Origin: Arthrobacter globiformis
GTDB lineage: Bacteria; Actinomycetota; Actinomycetes; Actinomycetales; Micrococcaceae
NCBI RefSeq assembly: GCF_030817195.1
Contig: NZ_JAUSYZ010000001.1
Coordinates: forward strand, 4,898,001-4,962,000
Length of the DNA: 64,000 nt
Direction: 5' to 3'
A program made the position numbers and the translations under genes. Below the pieces are notes generated by a model that was given only the letters and a program-made list of their open reading frames with translations, made no database searches and had not been told where the DNA came from. This document shows positions 10,010 through 19,093 of this stretch, piece after piece; the stretch's first letter is position 1; each line of letters begins with the position of its first letter.

Positions 10010-11345
10010 AGAACGCTTTGACCTGGTCATCCGGGGCCGGCGCATCCTCACCACCGCCGGCATCGCCGCCCGTGAAGTGGGCGTGCGCGGCGGAAAGATC
10101 GTCGCCCTCGAGCCGCTTGGCAACGGCCTCGCGGGCGCCGAGGTCATCGAACTGGCCGACGACGAAACCCTGATCCCCGGCCTGGTGGACACGCACGTCC
10201 ACGTCAACGAGCCCGGCCGCACCGAGTGGGAGGGCTTCGCCTCCGCCACCCGTGCGGCAGCCGCCGGCGGCGTCACCACCATCATCGACATGCCGCTGAA
10301 CTCCATCCCGCCCACCACCAACGTGGAGGGCCTGAAGCTCAAGCGCGAGGTGGCCGAGGACCAGGCCTTCGTGGACGTCGGCTTCTGGGGCGGCGCCATC
10401 CCCGGCAACAAGGCCGATCTCCGCCCGCTGCACGACGAGGGCGTCTTCGGCTTCAAGTGCTTCCTGCTGCACTCCGGCGTGGACGAGTTCCCGCACCTGG
10501 AAGCAGACGAGATGGAGGAGGACATGCGCGAGCTGAAGTCCTTCGACTCGCTCATGATCGTCCACGCCGAGGACTCGCACGCCATCGACCACGCACCCCA
10601 TCCCGGCGGCGCCCACTACTCCACCTTCCTCGCCTCCCGCCCCCGCGGCGCCGAGAACAAGGCCATCGCCGAGGTGATCGAGCGCGCCCGCTGGACCGGC
10701 GCCCGCGCCCACATCCTGCACCTTTCGTCGTCGGACGCGCTGCCCATGATCGCTTCGGCAAAGCGCGACGGCGTGCACCTCACCGTGGAGACCTGCCCGC
10801 ACTACCTCACGCTCATGGCCGAGGAAATCCCCGACGGCGCCACGGCCTACAAGTGCTGCCCGCCCATCCGCGAGGCCTCCAACCGGGAGCTCCTCTGGCA
10901 AGGCCTGCAGGACGGCACCATCGACTGCATCGTCTCCGACCACTCCCCTTCGACACTGGACCTGAAGGACCTCGAAAACGGCGACTTCGCGGTGGCCTGG
11001 GGCGGCGTCTCCTCGCTGCAGCTGGGCCTGTCCCTGATCTGGACCGAGGCCCGGCACCGCGGCATCCCGCTGGAACAGGTGGTGTCGTGGATGGCCGAGA
11101 AGCCGGCCGCACTGGCCCGTCTCTCCAACAAGGGCCAGCTTGCCCTGGGCTACGACGCCGATTTCTCCGTCTTCGCCCAGGACGAGGCCTTCGTGGTGGA
11201 CGTGTCCAAGCTCAAGCACAAGAACCCCATCACCCCGTACGACGGCAAGGCACTCTCCGGCGTCGTCCGCCGCACGTACCTGCGCGGCAGCGTGGTGGAC
11301 GGCCAAACCCCCGGCGGCAAGCTGATCCGCCGCGGCGGCATCTGA
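10002..11345 (+). CDS. allB: Allantoinase
   Basis: A 447-residue amidohydrolase that opens allantoin to allantoate. Metal ligands are visible in DTHVH (H65, H67), the carbamylated lysine in GFKCFLLHSG (K152), later histidines in IVHAED and HILHLSSS, and the Asp in VSDHSPST. Placement in the gcl operon fits purine breakdown, where ureidoglycolate yields glyoxylate. No allantoicase or ureidoglycolase lies in the window, so allantoin catabolism must be completed by genes elsewhere. Confidence 0.92.
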   Translation: MSEERFDLVIRGRRILTTAGIAAREVGVRGGKIVALEPLGNGLAGAEVIELADDETLIPGLVDTHVHVNEPGRTEWEGFASATRAAAAGGVTTIIDMPLNSIPPTTNVEGLKLKREVAEDQAFVDVGFWGGAIPGNKADLRPLHDEGVFGFKCFLLHSGVDEFPHLEADEMEEDMRELKSFDSLMIVHAEDSHAIDHAPHPGGAHYSTFLASRPRGAENKAIAEVIERARWTGARAHILHLSSSDALPMIASAKRDGVHLTVETCPHYLTLMAEEIPDGATAYKCCPPIREASNRELLWQGLQDGTIDCIVSDHSPSTLDLKDLENGDFAVAWGGVSSLQLGLSLIWTEARHRGIPLEQVVSWMAEKPAALARLSNKGQLALGYDADFSVFAQDEAFVVDVSKLKHKNPITPYDGKALSGVVRRTYLRGSVVDGQTPGGKLIRRGGI

Positions 11346-11355
11346 GGACCGCGCG

Positions 11356-12168
11356 GTGGCTGTGCATGCCCATTCACCGCGCGGCACTTCGGCCCCCCGG
11401 GGCGCCAAGGCCCCCGGTGCTGCCAACGACCACAGACCTGCCAACGCCCACATACCTGCCATCGCCCCGGGGACTGCGAAAGCCCACGGCCTGGCGGTCT
11501 GGGTAGCTCCCCCCGAAGGCCAGGACATCGATCCGGAGGTCCTGGCCCGGGCCGCCGAGCTGGTGCTGGCGCGGGCCCTTCAATTTGCTCCGGAGGCGGA
11601 AGTCCACTGGCCCGCCGCCGGAGCTGCAACTTCCGCCGCCGGGACGCACCCGGGCACGCCCCCAGGGGAGGGGGAACCCAACGGTGCGCCCGACGGCGGA
11701 ACTCCCGTGCCGCCGTCGTCCTCCCTGGAGGATTCCCCGCAACATTCCCCGCAACCGGACTCTGCGCAACAGGAACCAGGGGAATCGGAGTCCCGGGAAA
11801 CGGACGACGACGGCGCTACCCACCTCCCGCCGTCGGCCGGGCACGTCAGCCGGGTGGCCGTGGACCTTGCCCGGTCCGAGGTGCTGCTGGACGGCGAGCG
11901 GGTGCCGCTGACCGGCGTCGAATTCAAGCTGCTGCGCTACCTTGTGGAGCACTGCTCGCGGACCGTTGACCGGGAGGAGCTGCGGCTGTTCCTGGAGTCG
12001 TTCGACAGCCCCGGCGCCGCGACCCGTTCCATCGACGTCTACGTGGGGCGGGTGCGGCGGAAGCTGCTCGGCGGCCGGCACGCGATCGCTACGGTCCGCG
12101 GCGGCGGCTACCGCTTCATCTGCGGACCCGCAGCCACCGTGCGCGGACCGGCGGAATACAGTATCTAG
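11356..12168 (+). CDS. OmpR-type winged-helix DNA-binding protein with a long disordered N terminus
   Basis: 270 residues from a GTG 10 bp after allB. Residues 1 to about 155 are rich in Pro, Ala, Gly, Ser and Glu and look disordered. Residues about 165-260 form a Trans_reg_C winged helix (LTGVEFKLLRYLVEH, then TRSIDVYVGRVRRKL and TVRGGGYRF). There is no receiver domain, so it is not an ordinary response regulator. Being last in the glyoxylate operon suggests, but does not prove, a role there. The GTG has no strong Shine-Dalgarno, and a later start is possible. Confidence 0.75.
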   Translation: MAVHAHSPRGTSAPRGAKAPGAANDHRPANAHIPAIAPGTAKAHGLAVWVAPPEGQDIDPEVLARAAELVLARALQFAPEAEVHWPAAGAATSAAGTHPGTPPGEGEPNGAPDGGTPVPPSSSLEDSPQHSPQPDSAQQEPGESESRETDDDGATHLPPSAGHVSRVAVDLARSEVLLDGERVPLTGVEFKLLRYLVEHCSRTVDREELRLFLESFDSPGAATRSIDVYVGRVRRKLLGGRHAIATVRGGGYRFICGPAATVRGPAEYSI

Positions 12169-12243
12169 GGCTGCTGTTATCCATATCAGTCATTGTGCTT
12201 GACCAGATTTTTCGCTCGACCCAGATCCATCAGAAGGAATGCC

Positions 12244-12723
12244 ATGAGCCCCAAACTGACCACCAAGCTCCAGCCCGGAACCCAGGCGCCGGACTTCACC
12301 CTGCAGGACGCCGAAGGCAAGCAGACCGCGCTGGCCGACTACCGCGGCAAGAACGTCATCGTGTACTTCTACCCCGAGGCCGCAACTCCCGGCTGCACCA
12401 CCGAGGCCTGCGACTTCCGCGACAACCTGGCCTCTTTCCAGGGTTCGGGCTACGCAGTGCTGGGCATCTCCCCCGATGCGCCGGAGAAGCTGGCCAACTT
12501 CACGGGCGACTTCGGGCTCACCTTCCCGCTGCTGGCTGACGAGGACCACGCGGTGGCCCTGGCCTACGGCGCCTGGGGCGAGAAGCTCGTCGACGGCGAG
12601 GTGCAGGAGGGCATCGTCCGCTCCACCGTTGTCCTGGATCCCGAAGGCAAGGTCACGCTGGCCCAGTACCAGGTCAAGGCGCAGGGCCACGTCCAGGCGC
12701 TCCGCGAACAGCTCGGCGTCTGA
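12244..12723 (+). CDS. bcp: Thioredoxin-dependent thiol peroxidase (Bcp/PrxQ peroxiredoxin)
   Basis: 159 residues, the normal Bcp length. It reduces peroxides in the cytoplasm. The peroxidatic Cys51 and resolving Cys56 lie in TPGCTTEACDFRD, the PrxQ-type spacing. The ATG follows AGAAGGAA and opens with APDFTL-type Prx sequence. It stands alone, with a long hairpin terminator downstream. It may protect against H2O2 made by the flavin oxidases encoded nearby, but that link is inferred. Confidence 0.93.
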   Translation: MSPKLTTKLQPGTQAPDFTLQDAEGKQTALADYRGKNVIVYFYPEAATPGCTTEACDFRDNLASFQGSGYAVLGISPDAPEKLANFTGDFGLTFPLLADEDHAVALAYGAWGEKLVDGEVQEGIVRSTVVLDPEGKVTLAQYQVKAQGHVQALREQLGV

Positions 12724-12724
12724 C

Positions 12725-12775
12725 ACGCTCCCTCACCTTTCGTCGCTTCACCCCAAACGCGTCCTCACCTCTGGT
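12725..12775. repeat. Degenerate intergenic repeat related to the tandem repeat at 23.2 kb
   Basis: This stretch contains GTCGCTTCACC and GCGTCCTCACCT. On the reverse strand these read AGGTGAGGACGC and GGTGAAGCGAC, the same two blocks that build the 32-bp tandem units at 23191-23370. It appears to be a single, diverged copy next to a terminator. Confidence 0.5.
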
Positions 12776-12828
12776 CGCTTAACCCCAAACGCTCCTGCAG
12801 GAACTGCAGGAGCGTTTCGGGTTAAGCG
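12776..12828. terminator. Long bidirectional hairpin terminator between bcp and purU
   Basis: Two 25-nt arms (12776-12800 and 12804-12828) pair with a single mismatch around a GAA loop. The core is AACGCTCCTGCAG against CTGCAGGAGCGTT. It separates the convergent bcp gene and the sarcosine operon and could stop transcription from both sides. Confidence 0.85.
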
Positions 12829-12849
12829 GCAGGACCTGAGGAAGCGTCC

Positions 12850-13749
12850 CTACTTCAGGACCACGGTCCGGTTGCCGTTCAGGATAATGCGGCCTTCGCA
12901 GTGCCAGCGGACGGCGTTGCTGAGCGCCTTGCACTCGGTGTCCCGACCGGCGGCAACCAGGTCCTCGGGACCGAAGGTGTGGTCCACCTCGACCACCTGC
13001 TGCGCGATGATCGGGCCCTCGTCGAGTTCCGCGTTCACGTAGTGCGCCGTCGCACCAACCGTCTTCACGCCGCGGGCGTAGGCCTGGTGGTACGGCTTGG
13101 CACCCTTGAACGAGGGCAGGAACGAGTGGTGGATGTTGATCGCGCGGCCATCCAGCTTCCGCGTCAGGTCGTCGCTGAGAACCTGCATGTACCGGGCCAG
13201 CACCACCAGCTCGACGTCGAGCTCGTCCACGATTTCCAGCAGCCGTGCCTCCGCCTGCGGCTTGGTGGCCGCGGTGACGGGGACGTGGAAGAACGGGATG
13301 CCGTGCCAGTCCACGAGGGCCTGGTGGTCGGTGTGGTTTGAAACCACGCCCACAACCTCGATGGGCAGTTCCCCCACGCGGGCCCGGAAGAGCAGGTCGT
13401 TGAGGCAGTGGCCGAACTTCGAGACCATGATCAGGACCTTGCGGCGGGACCCGTTCCGTTCCAGCCGCCACTTCATGTTGTACTTCTCGGCAACCGGCGT
13501 GAAGCCGGCACGCAGCTGCTCCAGCGTGGATTCGTTCCCGTCGGACGCGAAGTGCACCCGCATGAAGAAGTGGCCTTCGGACCGGTCGCCGAACTGCTTG
13601 TTGTCGATGATGTCGCAGCCGTATTCCAGCAGGAAGCCGGAGACGGCGTGCACGATGCCCGGGCCTTCGGGGCAGTCCAGGGTCAGGACGTGCTCGACGC
13701 CGCTGCTTGCCTGCCCGGAGGCGCGGTCCTCAGTCTGGATAGCAGTCAT
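12850..13749 (-). CDS. purU: Formyltetrahydrofolate deformylase (paralogue 1, sarcosine operon)
   Basis: 299 residues: an N-terminal ACT domain (HVLTLDCPEGPGIVHAV) and a formyltransferase-type catalytic domain. It hydrolyses 10-formyl-THF to THF and formate. The catalytic Asn-His and Asp are in INIHHSFLP and AELDEGPI. Last gene of the glyA-sox-sdaA operon, 2 bp after the sdaA stop; a GTG three codons earlier (13758) is an alternative start. It recycles THF during sarcosine oxidation. It differs more from the two other PurU copies than they do from each other. Confidence 0.95.
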   Translation of the reverse strand: MTAIQTEDRASGQASSGVEHVLTLDCPEGPGIVHAVSGFLLEYGCDIIDNKQFGDRSEGHFFMRVHFASDGNESTLEQLRAGFTPVAEKYNMKWRLERNGSRRKVLIMVSKFGHCLNDLLFRARVGELPIEVVGVVSNHTDHQALVDWHGIPFFHVPVTAATKPQAEARLLEIVDELDVELVVLARYMQVLSDDLTRKLDGRAINIHHSFLPSFKGAKPYHQAYARGVKTVGATAHYVNAELDEGPIIAQQVVEVDHTFGPEDLVAAGRDTECKALSNAVRWHCEGRIILNGNRTVVLK

Positions 13750-13751
13750 GT

Positions 13752-15125
13752 TCAGCACTCAATTACATTCACAGCGAGGCCTCCTCGAGAGGTTTCCTTG
13801 TACTTGGTTTTCATGTCGGCCCCGGTGTCGCGCATGGTCTTGATGGCCTTGTCCAGCGACACCTTGTGGCTGCCGTCCCCGTGCAGGGCCAGCCGCGCGG
13901 CGTTGATCGCCTTGACGCTGGCGATCGCGTTCCGCTCGATGCACGGGATCTGCACCAGGCCGCCCACGGGGTCGCACGTCAGCCCGAGGTTGTGTTCGAT
14001 CCCCACCTCGGCGGCGTTCTCCACCTGTTCGGGCGTGCCGCCCAGCACCTCGCAGAGTCCGGCCGCGGCCATGGAGCAGGCCGAGCCGACCTCGCCCTGG
14101 CAGCCCACCTCCGCGCCGGAGATGGAGGCGTTGATCTTGAACAGAATCCCGACGGCGGCCGCCGCCAGCAGGAAGCGCACCACACCGTCGTCGTCCGCTC
14201 CCGGAACAAACTTCATGTAGTAGTGCAGGACCGCCGGCACGATGCCGGCTGCCCCGTTGGTGGGGGCGGTGACGATGCGGCCGCCGGCCGCGTTCTCCTC
14301 GTTGACGGCCAGCGCGTAGAGGTTCACCCACTCCATCGCCCGGAGCGGATCTGTGACGCCGGTGTCCGCCGTCAGGGTCTTGAAGAGCGACGGCGCCCGC
14401 CGCCTTACCTTCAGCCCGCCGGGAAGGATGCCTTCCGCGGCGCAGCCGTTGTCCACGCATTCGCGCATGACGGCCCACAGCTTCAGAAGTTCCTCGCGGA
14501 GTTCCGCCTCGCTGCGCCACACCAGTTCGTTGGCGAGCATGACGTCCGAGATGGACATGTTTTCGCGGCTGCAGATCTCCAGGAGCTCGTTGGCCGTGGT
14601 GAAGGGGTACGGCAGCGGGGTTTCGTCCGCAATCACCTTGGCGCCGGCGTCGGCATCCCCGTCCACGACGAACCCGCCGCCGATGGAGTAGAAGCTCCGT
14701 TCGCTCAGCACCGTGCCCGCGTGGTCCAGGGCGCGGAAGGTCATGCCGTTGGGGTGGGCCGGCAGCGACTTGCGCCGGTGCAGCACCACGTCCTCGTCCC
14801 AGTTGAAGTCCACCCGGTGGTCGCCGCCGATCCTGAGTTCGGCGTCGAGGGCGGCGGCTGCCACCTGGTCGTCGGCGGTGGAGGTGTCCACCGTCTCCGG
14901 CTCCAGGCCCTGCAGGCCCAGCACCACGGCCTTGTCGGAGCCATGGCCCCGGCCGGTGGCACCCAGGGACCCGAAGAGCTCTGCCTGGACCCGGGTGGTG
15001 GCACTCAGCAGTCCACCGCCCTTGAGCCCGTCGGCGAACTGCTTTGCCGCCCGCATCGGGCCGACCGTGTGTGACGACGACGGCCCGATGCCAACGGAAA
15101 ACAGGTCCAGGGCGCTTAGCGCCAT
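13752..15125 (-). CDS. sdaA: L-serine ammonia-lyase (iron-sulfur type)
   Basis: 457 residues, a single-chain 4Fe-4S serine dehydratase that converts serine to pyruvate and ammonia. Seen: the N-terminal SVGIGPSSSHTVGPMRAA, cluster cysteines in GCQGEVGSACSMAAAGL and IPCIERN, and a protein ending in NVIEC, where the last cysteine acts as a lid on the cluster in this family. The start overlaps the soxG stop (TGATG). It removes the serine that GlyA forms from sarcosine-derived glycine and methylene-THF. Confidence 0.95.
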   Translation of the reverse strand: MALSALDLFSVGIGPSSSHTVGPMRAAKQFADGLKGGGLLSATTRVQAELFGSLGATGRGHGSDKAVVLGLQGLEPETVDTSTADDQVAAAALDAELRIGGDHRVDFNWDEDVVLHRRKSLPAHPNGMTFRALDHAGTVLSERSFYSIGGGFVVDGDADAGAKVIADETPLPYPFTTANELLEICSRENMSISDVMLANELVWRSEAELREELLKLWAVMRECVDNGCAAEGILPGGLKVRRRAPSLFKTLTADTGVTDPLRAMEWVNLYALAVNEENAAGGRIVTAPTNGAAGIVPAVLHYYMKFVPGADDDGVVRFLLAAAAVGILFKINASISGAEVGCQGEVGSACSMAAAGLCEVLGGTPEQVENAAEVGIEHNLGLTCDPVGGLVQIPCIERNAIASVKAINAARLALHGDGSHKVSLDKAIKTMRDTGADMKTKYKETSRGGLAVNVIEC

Positions 15126-15760
15126 CAGGGCACCTCGGGGGAAGCGAACTCCCTCATGGCGTCCAGGAGCCAGCGGCCCAGGTAATCCGCGAACGAGGCG
15201 CGGGGGAACAGCCGGAAGCTTTCCTCCCCGGACTTGAACAGGACCACCGGGATGTTGCCGACCTCGGTGTTCAGGGCCGTGCCTGGCTTGAGGGTCCGCG
15301 GGTGCAGGTCCAGGGCGCAGCCCTTCTCCAGCACTGCACGGGCCCGCGGGCCGGACAGCTCGAACGTGGTGCGGTTGGCGGACAGGTCCACCACCTGCCC
15401 GGCGGCGTCGCCCAGGGCGGACTTGAGGGAGCCGATCAGGTCCCCGCCCAGGGAGTCGTGGGCGTCTTCCGGGGCCACCACCAGGAACTCCTGCGGACCG
15501 AGCCACAGGACGCTGACGCGTTCCGTGCCGCGGACCTCGCCGCAGCGCTCCGGCAGGCCGCCGGTGACGGAGGCAATCCGGGCGCCGGCCTCGGTGCTGC
15601 GGTCCACCCGGACGCCGACCATGGTCTGGAACGGGCCCTCTTTCAGGGTGACTGTTCCCTGCACGGACCCGGTGTCGAATGCTTCGGCCAGGTGTGAGGC
15701 TGGGCTGCGGCGGATTTCCCGGAGTCCATTGATGCCTGTGAAGGCTGCGGTGTTAGCCAT
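15125..15760 (-). CDS. soxG: Sarcosine oxidase gamma subunit
   Basis: 211 residues. The small structural subunit of heterotetrameric sarcosine oxidase, a relative of the GcvT-like fold. Recognised by position, length and segments such as LWLGPQEFLVV and VVDLSANRTTFELSGPRA. Its ATG at 15760 overlaps the end of soxA by 8 nt, and its stop overlaps the sdaA start, so translation is tightly coupled. Confidence 0.93.
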   Translation of the reverse strand: MANTAAFTGINGLREIRRSPASHLAEAFDTGSVQGTVTLKEGPFQTMVGVRVDRSTEAGARIASVTGGLPERCGEVRGTERVSVLWLGPQEFLVVAPEDAHDSLGGDLIGSLKSALGDAAGQVVDLSANRTTFELSGPRARAVLEKGCALDLHPRTLKPGTALNTEVGNIPVVLFKSGEESFRLFPRASFADYLGRWLLDAMREFASPEVP

Positions 15761-18695
15761 CTTTGCGGGTCCCTTCGGGGTCAAAAAGTACGGTTTCTGC
15801 CACGACTACGTCGACGAGCTGGTTGCCGGCGGCGGCCACCAGGGTCTCGCCGATCCGGTTGCGGCCGTTCTTGATCAGGGCCAGGCCGAACGAACGGCCC
15901 AGCGCAGCGCTGTGGTAGCTGGAGGTCACGAAGCCCTGCATCGGGACGGGGCCGTAGGCGGGGCTGGTGCTGATGCCCTTTTCCACCAGCTGGGTTCCTT
16001 CCGGAAGCCTCAGCGAACCGTCCACCGGCAGGACGCTGACCAGGTGCTTGCGGTCGTCGCGCTGCTGGTCCGCCCGGGAGTAGGAGCGCTTGCCGATGAA
16101 GTCCTTGGCCTTGGAGACGATCCATTCCATGCCGGCATCCTGCGGGGTGACCGTGCCGTCGGTGTCCTGCCCGACGATCGGGTAGCCCTTCTCGGCACGC
16201 AGCACGTGCATGGTCTCGGTGCCGTAGGGGGTGATGTTGAACTCGGCACCTGCCGCGGCAACGGATTCCCAGGTGTTCAGCCCGTACCAGGACGGCACGT
16301 TGATTTCGTAGGCCAGTTCACCGGAGAACGAGATCCGGCAGATGCGGGCCTGCACGCCGGACGCGAGGGTGGTTTCGCGGAAGGTCATGAACGGGAACGC
16401 CTCGGCGTCGAGGCCGCCGTTGGCGGCGAGTTCCGGGGCAACCTTGGCGATGACGTCGCGGGACTTGGGTCCGACGACGGCGATCGTGCTCCACTGTTCG
16501 GTCACCGAGGTGCAGTGCACGTCGAGTTCCGGCCATTCGGTCTGCAGCCATTCCTCCAGCCAGTCCAGCACCTTGGCGGCGCCGCCGGTGGTGGTGGTCA
16601 TGAAGTAGGTTTCCTCGTCCAGGCGCAGGGTCACGCCGTCGTCGAAGATCATGCCGTCCGAGAGGCACATGACGCCGTATCGGGCGGAACCCGGGGCCAG
16701 CTTCTTGAACGCGTTGGTGTAGATCCGGTTCAGGAACTCACCGGCGTCCTTGCCGCGGATTTCGATCTTGCCGAGGGTGGTGGCGTCCATGAAGCCCACG
16801 GAGTCGCGGACGGCGGCGCACTCGCGGAGCACAGCCTCGTCCATGTCCTCCCCGTTCTGCGGGTAGTACCACGGACGCTTCCACTGCCCGACGTCCTCGA
16901 ACAGTGCGCCCTGGGCAACGTGCCACGGGTGGATCGAGGTGACGCGGGCGGGATCGAACAGCTCGCCGCGCTGGCGGCCGGCCAGCGCCGCGAAGGCCAC
17001 GGGGGTGAACGGCGCACGGTAGGTGGTGGTGCCGATGTCGCCGATGCCCCGGGACGCCTCGCCGGCGGTGCGCAGTGCAGCGGCAATGACGCCGATCGCG
17101 TTGACGCCGGACGTCTTGCCCTGGTCGTTGGCGGTGCTGATGGAGGTGTAGCGCTTGACGTGTTCCACGGACCGCATGCCGGCGCCGGTGGAGCGCAGGA
17201 CGTCGGCCACGGACTGGTCACGCTGGAAGTCGACGAAGTGGTGGTGCCAGTCGTCGGGGGTTCCGGTCTGGCCGGGGACCAGCCACAGCTGGCGGGTCGG
17301 GGCGGACGCCTTGGGCTCCGCCAGGGCGGAGGGCTCGACGGCGGTCTCAAAGCCGGCGGCGATCGCGGCCGCAGCTCCGGCCGAGATGCCCTCGGCCAGG
17401 CAGTCCGCGAGTTCGAAGCTGCCGCGGCCGGAACCGATGGTCTGCTGGTTCGGAACCACGGTGGCCGGCACGAAGGCCGCGAGGTCCTCGTCCCAGCGCA
17501 GCTTGCCCTGGCGCTGCGAGTGCAGGTGCACCAGGGGGCTCCAGCCGCCGGACACTGCCAGCAGGTCGGCGGCGATCTCTTCGATGCCCGAGGTGAGTTC
17601 GCCGTCGTCGTTGATGCTGCGGACGGTGACGCTGTTCAGGCGGCCGTCCGAGCCGGCGGCCGTGTTGGCAACCGCGCTGCCGATGAGCACCCGGGTGCCG
17701 GCTTCGACGGCGGCGGCAGCCACCGGCGTGAGGGCCGGACGGGCGTCGACGACGGCCGCGACCTTGACGCCGGCGGCGCGCAGGTCCGCGGCCAGGGCGT
17801 AGGCGCTGTCGTTGGTGGTGTTGATGACCACGCGGGACCCGGCGGCCACGCCGTAGCGGTTCAGGTAGCTGCGGACAGCCGAGGCGAGCATGATGCCCGG
17901 GCGGTCGTTGTTCTCGAACACCAGCGGACGCTCGTGGGCGCCCGGGGCCAGGACAACCTGGTTGGCGCGGATGTGCCAAATGCGCTGCCGGGAGACGCCG
18001 GCGGCTGCCGGGCTGGAGAGGTGGTCGGTGCGGTTCTGCACGGCGATGACGTAGTTGGCGTCGTAGGCGCCGAAGGCGGTGGTGCGGTTCAGCACGGTGC
18101 TTTCGGCGCCGGAGACGAGTTCAGCCTCGACGTCGGCAACCCATTCCAGGGCGGGCTTGCCCTCGATGGTTTCCGCCAGTTCGGCGGCCGTGGAACCGGA
18201 CAGCAGCGACCCGCCGAGTTCGGGCTGGTCGTCCATCAGGATGACGCGGGCGCCGGTGCGGACTGCTTCGCGGGCCGCGGCCAGGCCGGCGGGGCCGCCG
18301 CCGATCACCAGGATGTCGGTGTGGACGTACTTCTTGTCGTACTCAGCCCGGTCATCCGCGGGGTCCAGCTTGCCCAGGCCGTTCAGGAAGCCGGCCTTCA
18401 GGCCGTCCACCAGCGAAACGGTGGTGGCGGGGAGCATGGACTCGGCAACGTCACCGGGGAACCGGGCTTCGATCCGGACCAGGGCGTTGGGCTCTTCCAC
18501 GCCGGCGGCCAGGATGCCGCGGGCACGGTCCTCGTACAGCGAGTTGCCGGCGGCGATGCGGCCGTTGGCCAGCAGCGCGGAGGCCAGGGTGTCGCCCGGG
18601 TGTCCGGTGAATTCCTCGCCGTCCACGGTGAACCGCCAGGAGATGCTGCGGTCGATGCGGCCGCCGGTGCTGAGGCGCGCGTTCTGGGAGGTCAC
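15753..18695 (-). CDS. soxA: Sarcosine oxidase alpha subunit
   Basis: 980 residues, the full TSOX alpha size. Order: a 2Fe-2S-ferredoxin-like N-terminal domain without cluster cysteines, a dinucleotide-binding module (ILVIGGGPAGLAAA near residue 130), a second nucleotide fold, and a GcvT-like C-terminal folate-binding half from about residue 580. The complex oxidises sarcosine to glycine with H2O2 and passes the methyl carbon to THF as methylene-THF. The start overlaps the soxD stop (ATGA, 18692-18695). Confidence 0.96.
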   Translation of the reverse strand: MTSQNARLSTGGRIDRSISWRFTVDGEEFTGHPGDTLASALLANGRIAAGNSLYEDRARGILAAGVEEPNALVRIEARFPGDVAESMLPATTVSLVDGLKAGFLNGLGKLDPADDRAEYDKKYVHTDILVIGGGPAGLAAAREAVRTGARVILMDDQPELGGSLLSGSTAAELAETIEGKPALEWVADVEAELVSGAESTVLNRTTAFGAYDANYVIAVQNRTDHLSSPAAAGVSRQRIWHIRANQVVLAPGAHERPLVFENNDRPGIMLASAVRSYLNRYGVAAGSRVVINTTNDSAYALAADLRAAGVKVAAVVDARPALTPVAAAAVEAGTRVLIGSAVANTAAGSDGRLNSVTVRSINDDGELTSGIEEIAADLLAVSGGWSPLVHLHSQRQGKLRWDEDLAAFVPATVVPNQQTIGSGRGSFELADCLAEGISAGAAAAIAAGFETAVEPSALAEPKASAPTRQLWLVPGQTGTPDDWHHHFVDFQRDQSVADVLRSTGAGMRSVEHVKRYTSISTANDQGKTSGVNAIGVIAAALRTAGEASRGIGDIGTTTYRAPFTPVAFAALAGRQRGELFDPARVTSIHPWHVAQGALFEDVGQWKRPWYYPQNGEDMDEAVLRECAAVRDSVGFMDATTLGKIEIRGKDAGEFLNRIYTNAFKKLAPGSARYGVMCLSDGMIFDDGVTLRLDEETYFMTTTTGGAAKVLDWLEEWLQTEWPELDVHCTSVTEQWSTIAVVGPKSRDVIAKVAPELAANGGLDAEAFPFMTFRETTLASGVQARICRISFSGELAYEINVPSWYGLNTWESVAAAGAEFNITPYGTETMHVLRAEKGYPIVGQDTDGTVTPQDAGMEWIVSKAKDFIGKRSYSRADQQRDDRKHLVSVLPVDGSLRLPEGTQLVEKGISTSPAYGPVPMQGFVTSSYHSAALGRSFGLALIKNGRNRIGETLVAAAGNQLVDVVVAETVLFDPEGTRKDG

Positions 18696-19063
18696 TTGGT
18701 CGCTCCTTCCGGGGCGGTGCTGGGGCTGAGGGGGGTGGTGCTGGCGGCGCCGGTGCTTGCGGTGCCGGTGTCAGCTGCGGGTGGGACGGGCGCGGCGGGC
18801 CGCGGCACCCCCATCTGGTACACAGCCTGGATGTCGTACGTGACCGTGTCGCGGAGCATGTTGAACCATTGCCGGCAGCCGGTGCTGTGCACCCACCGTT
18901 CGGCGAAGGTGCCCTTGGTGTTCTCGCGGTAGAACAGGTACTCGGCCCATTCCCGGTCGGTGAGGTCGTTGGGGTTCTCGGGGTAGGGCACGTGGGCCTG
19001 GCCGCCGTAGTGGAACTCGGTTTCGTCCCGCGGGCCGCAGTTGGGGCAGGAGATAAGCAGCAT
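18692..19063 (-). CDS. soxD: Sarcosine oxidase delta subunit, zinc-binding
   Basis: 123 residues. Zinc ligands C6 and C9 (ISCPNCG) plus H59 and C63 (VHSTGC) match the CxxC...HxxxC pattern of TSOX delta. After about residue 90 there is a Pro-, Ala- and Thr-rich tail, which makes this protein somewhat longer than usual. It lies 30 bp downstream of soxB and overlaps soxA. Confidence 0.95.
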   Translation of the reverse strand: MLLISCPNCGPRDETEFHYGGQAHVPYPENPNDLTDREWAEYLFYRENTKGTFAERWVHSTGCRQWFNMLRDTVTYDIQAVYQMGVPRPAAPVPPAADTGTASTGAASTTPLSPSTAPEGATK

Positions 19064-19093
19064 GTGCGTCTTCTTCTTTCTTGTGGACCGTGG

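Noticed and set aside
15234..18932. A 1232-codon open frame on the plus strand opposite soxA and soxG
   Set aside because: It mirrors the codon bias of real GC-rich genes. The protein is Gly/Val/Ala-rich with no domain pattern, while the minus-strand frames are clear sarcosine oxidase subunits.
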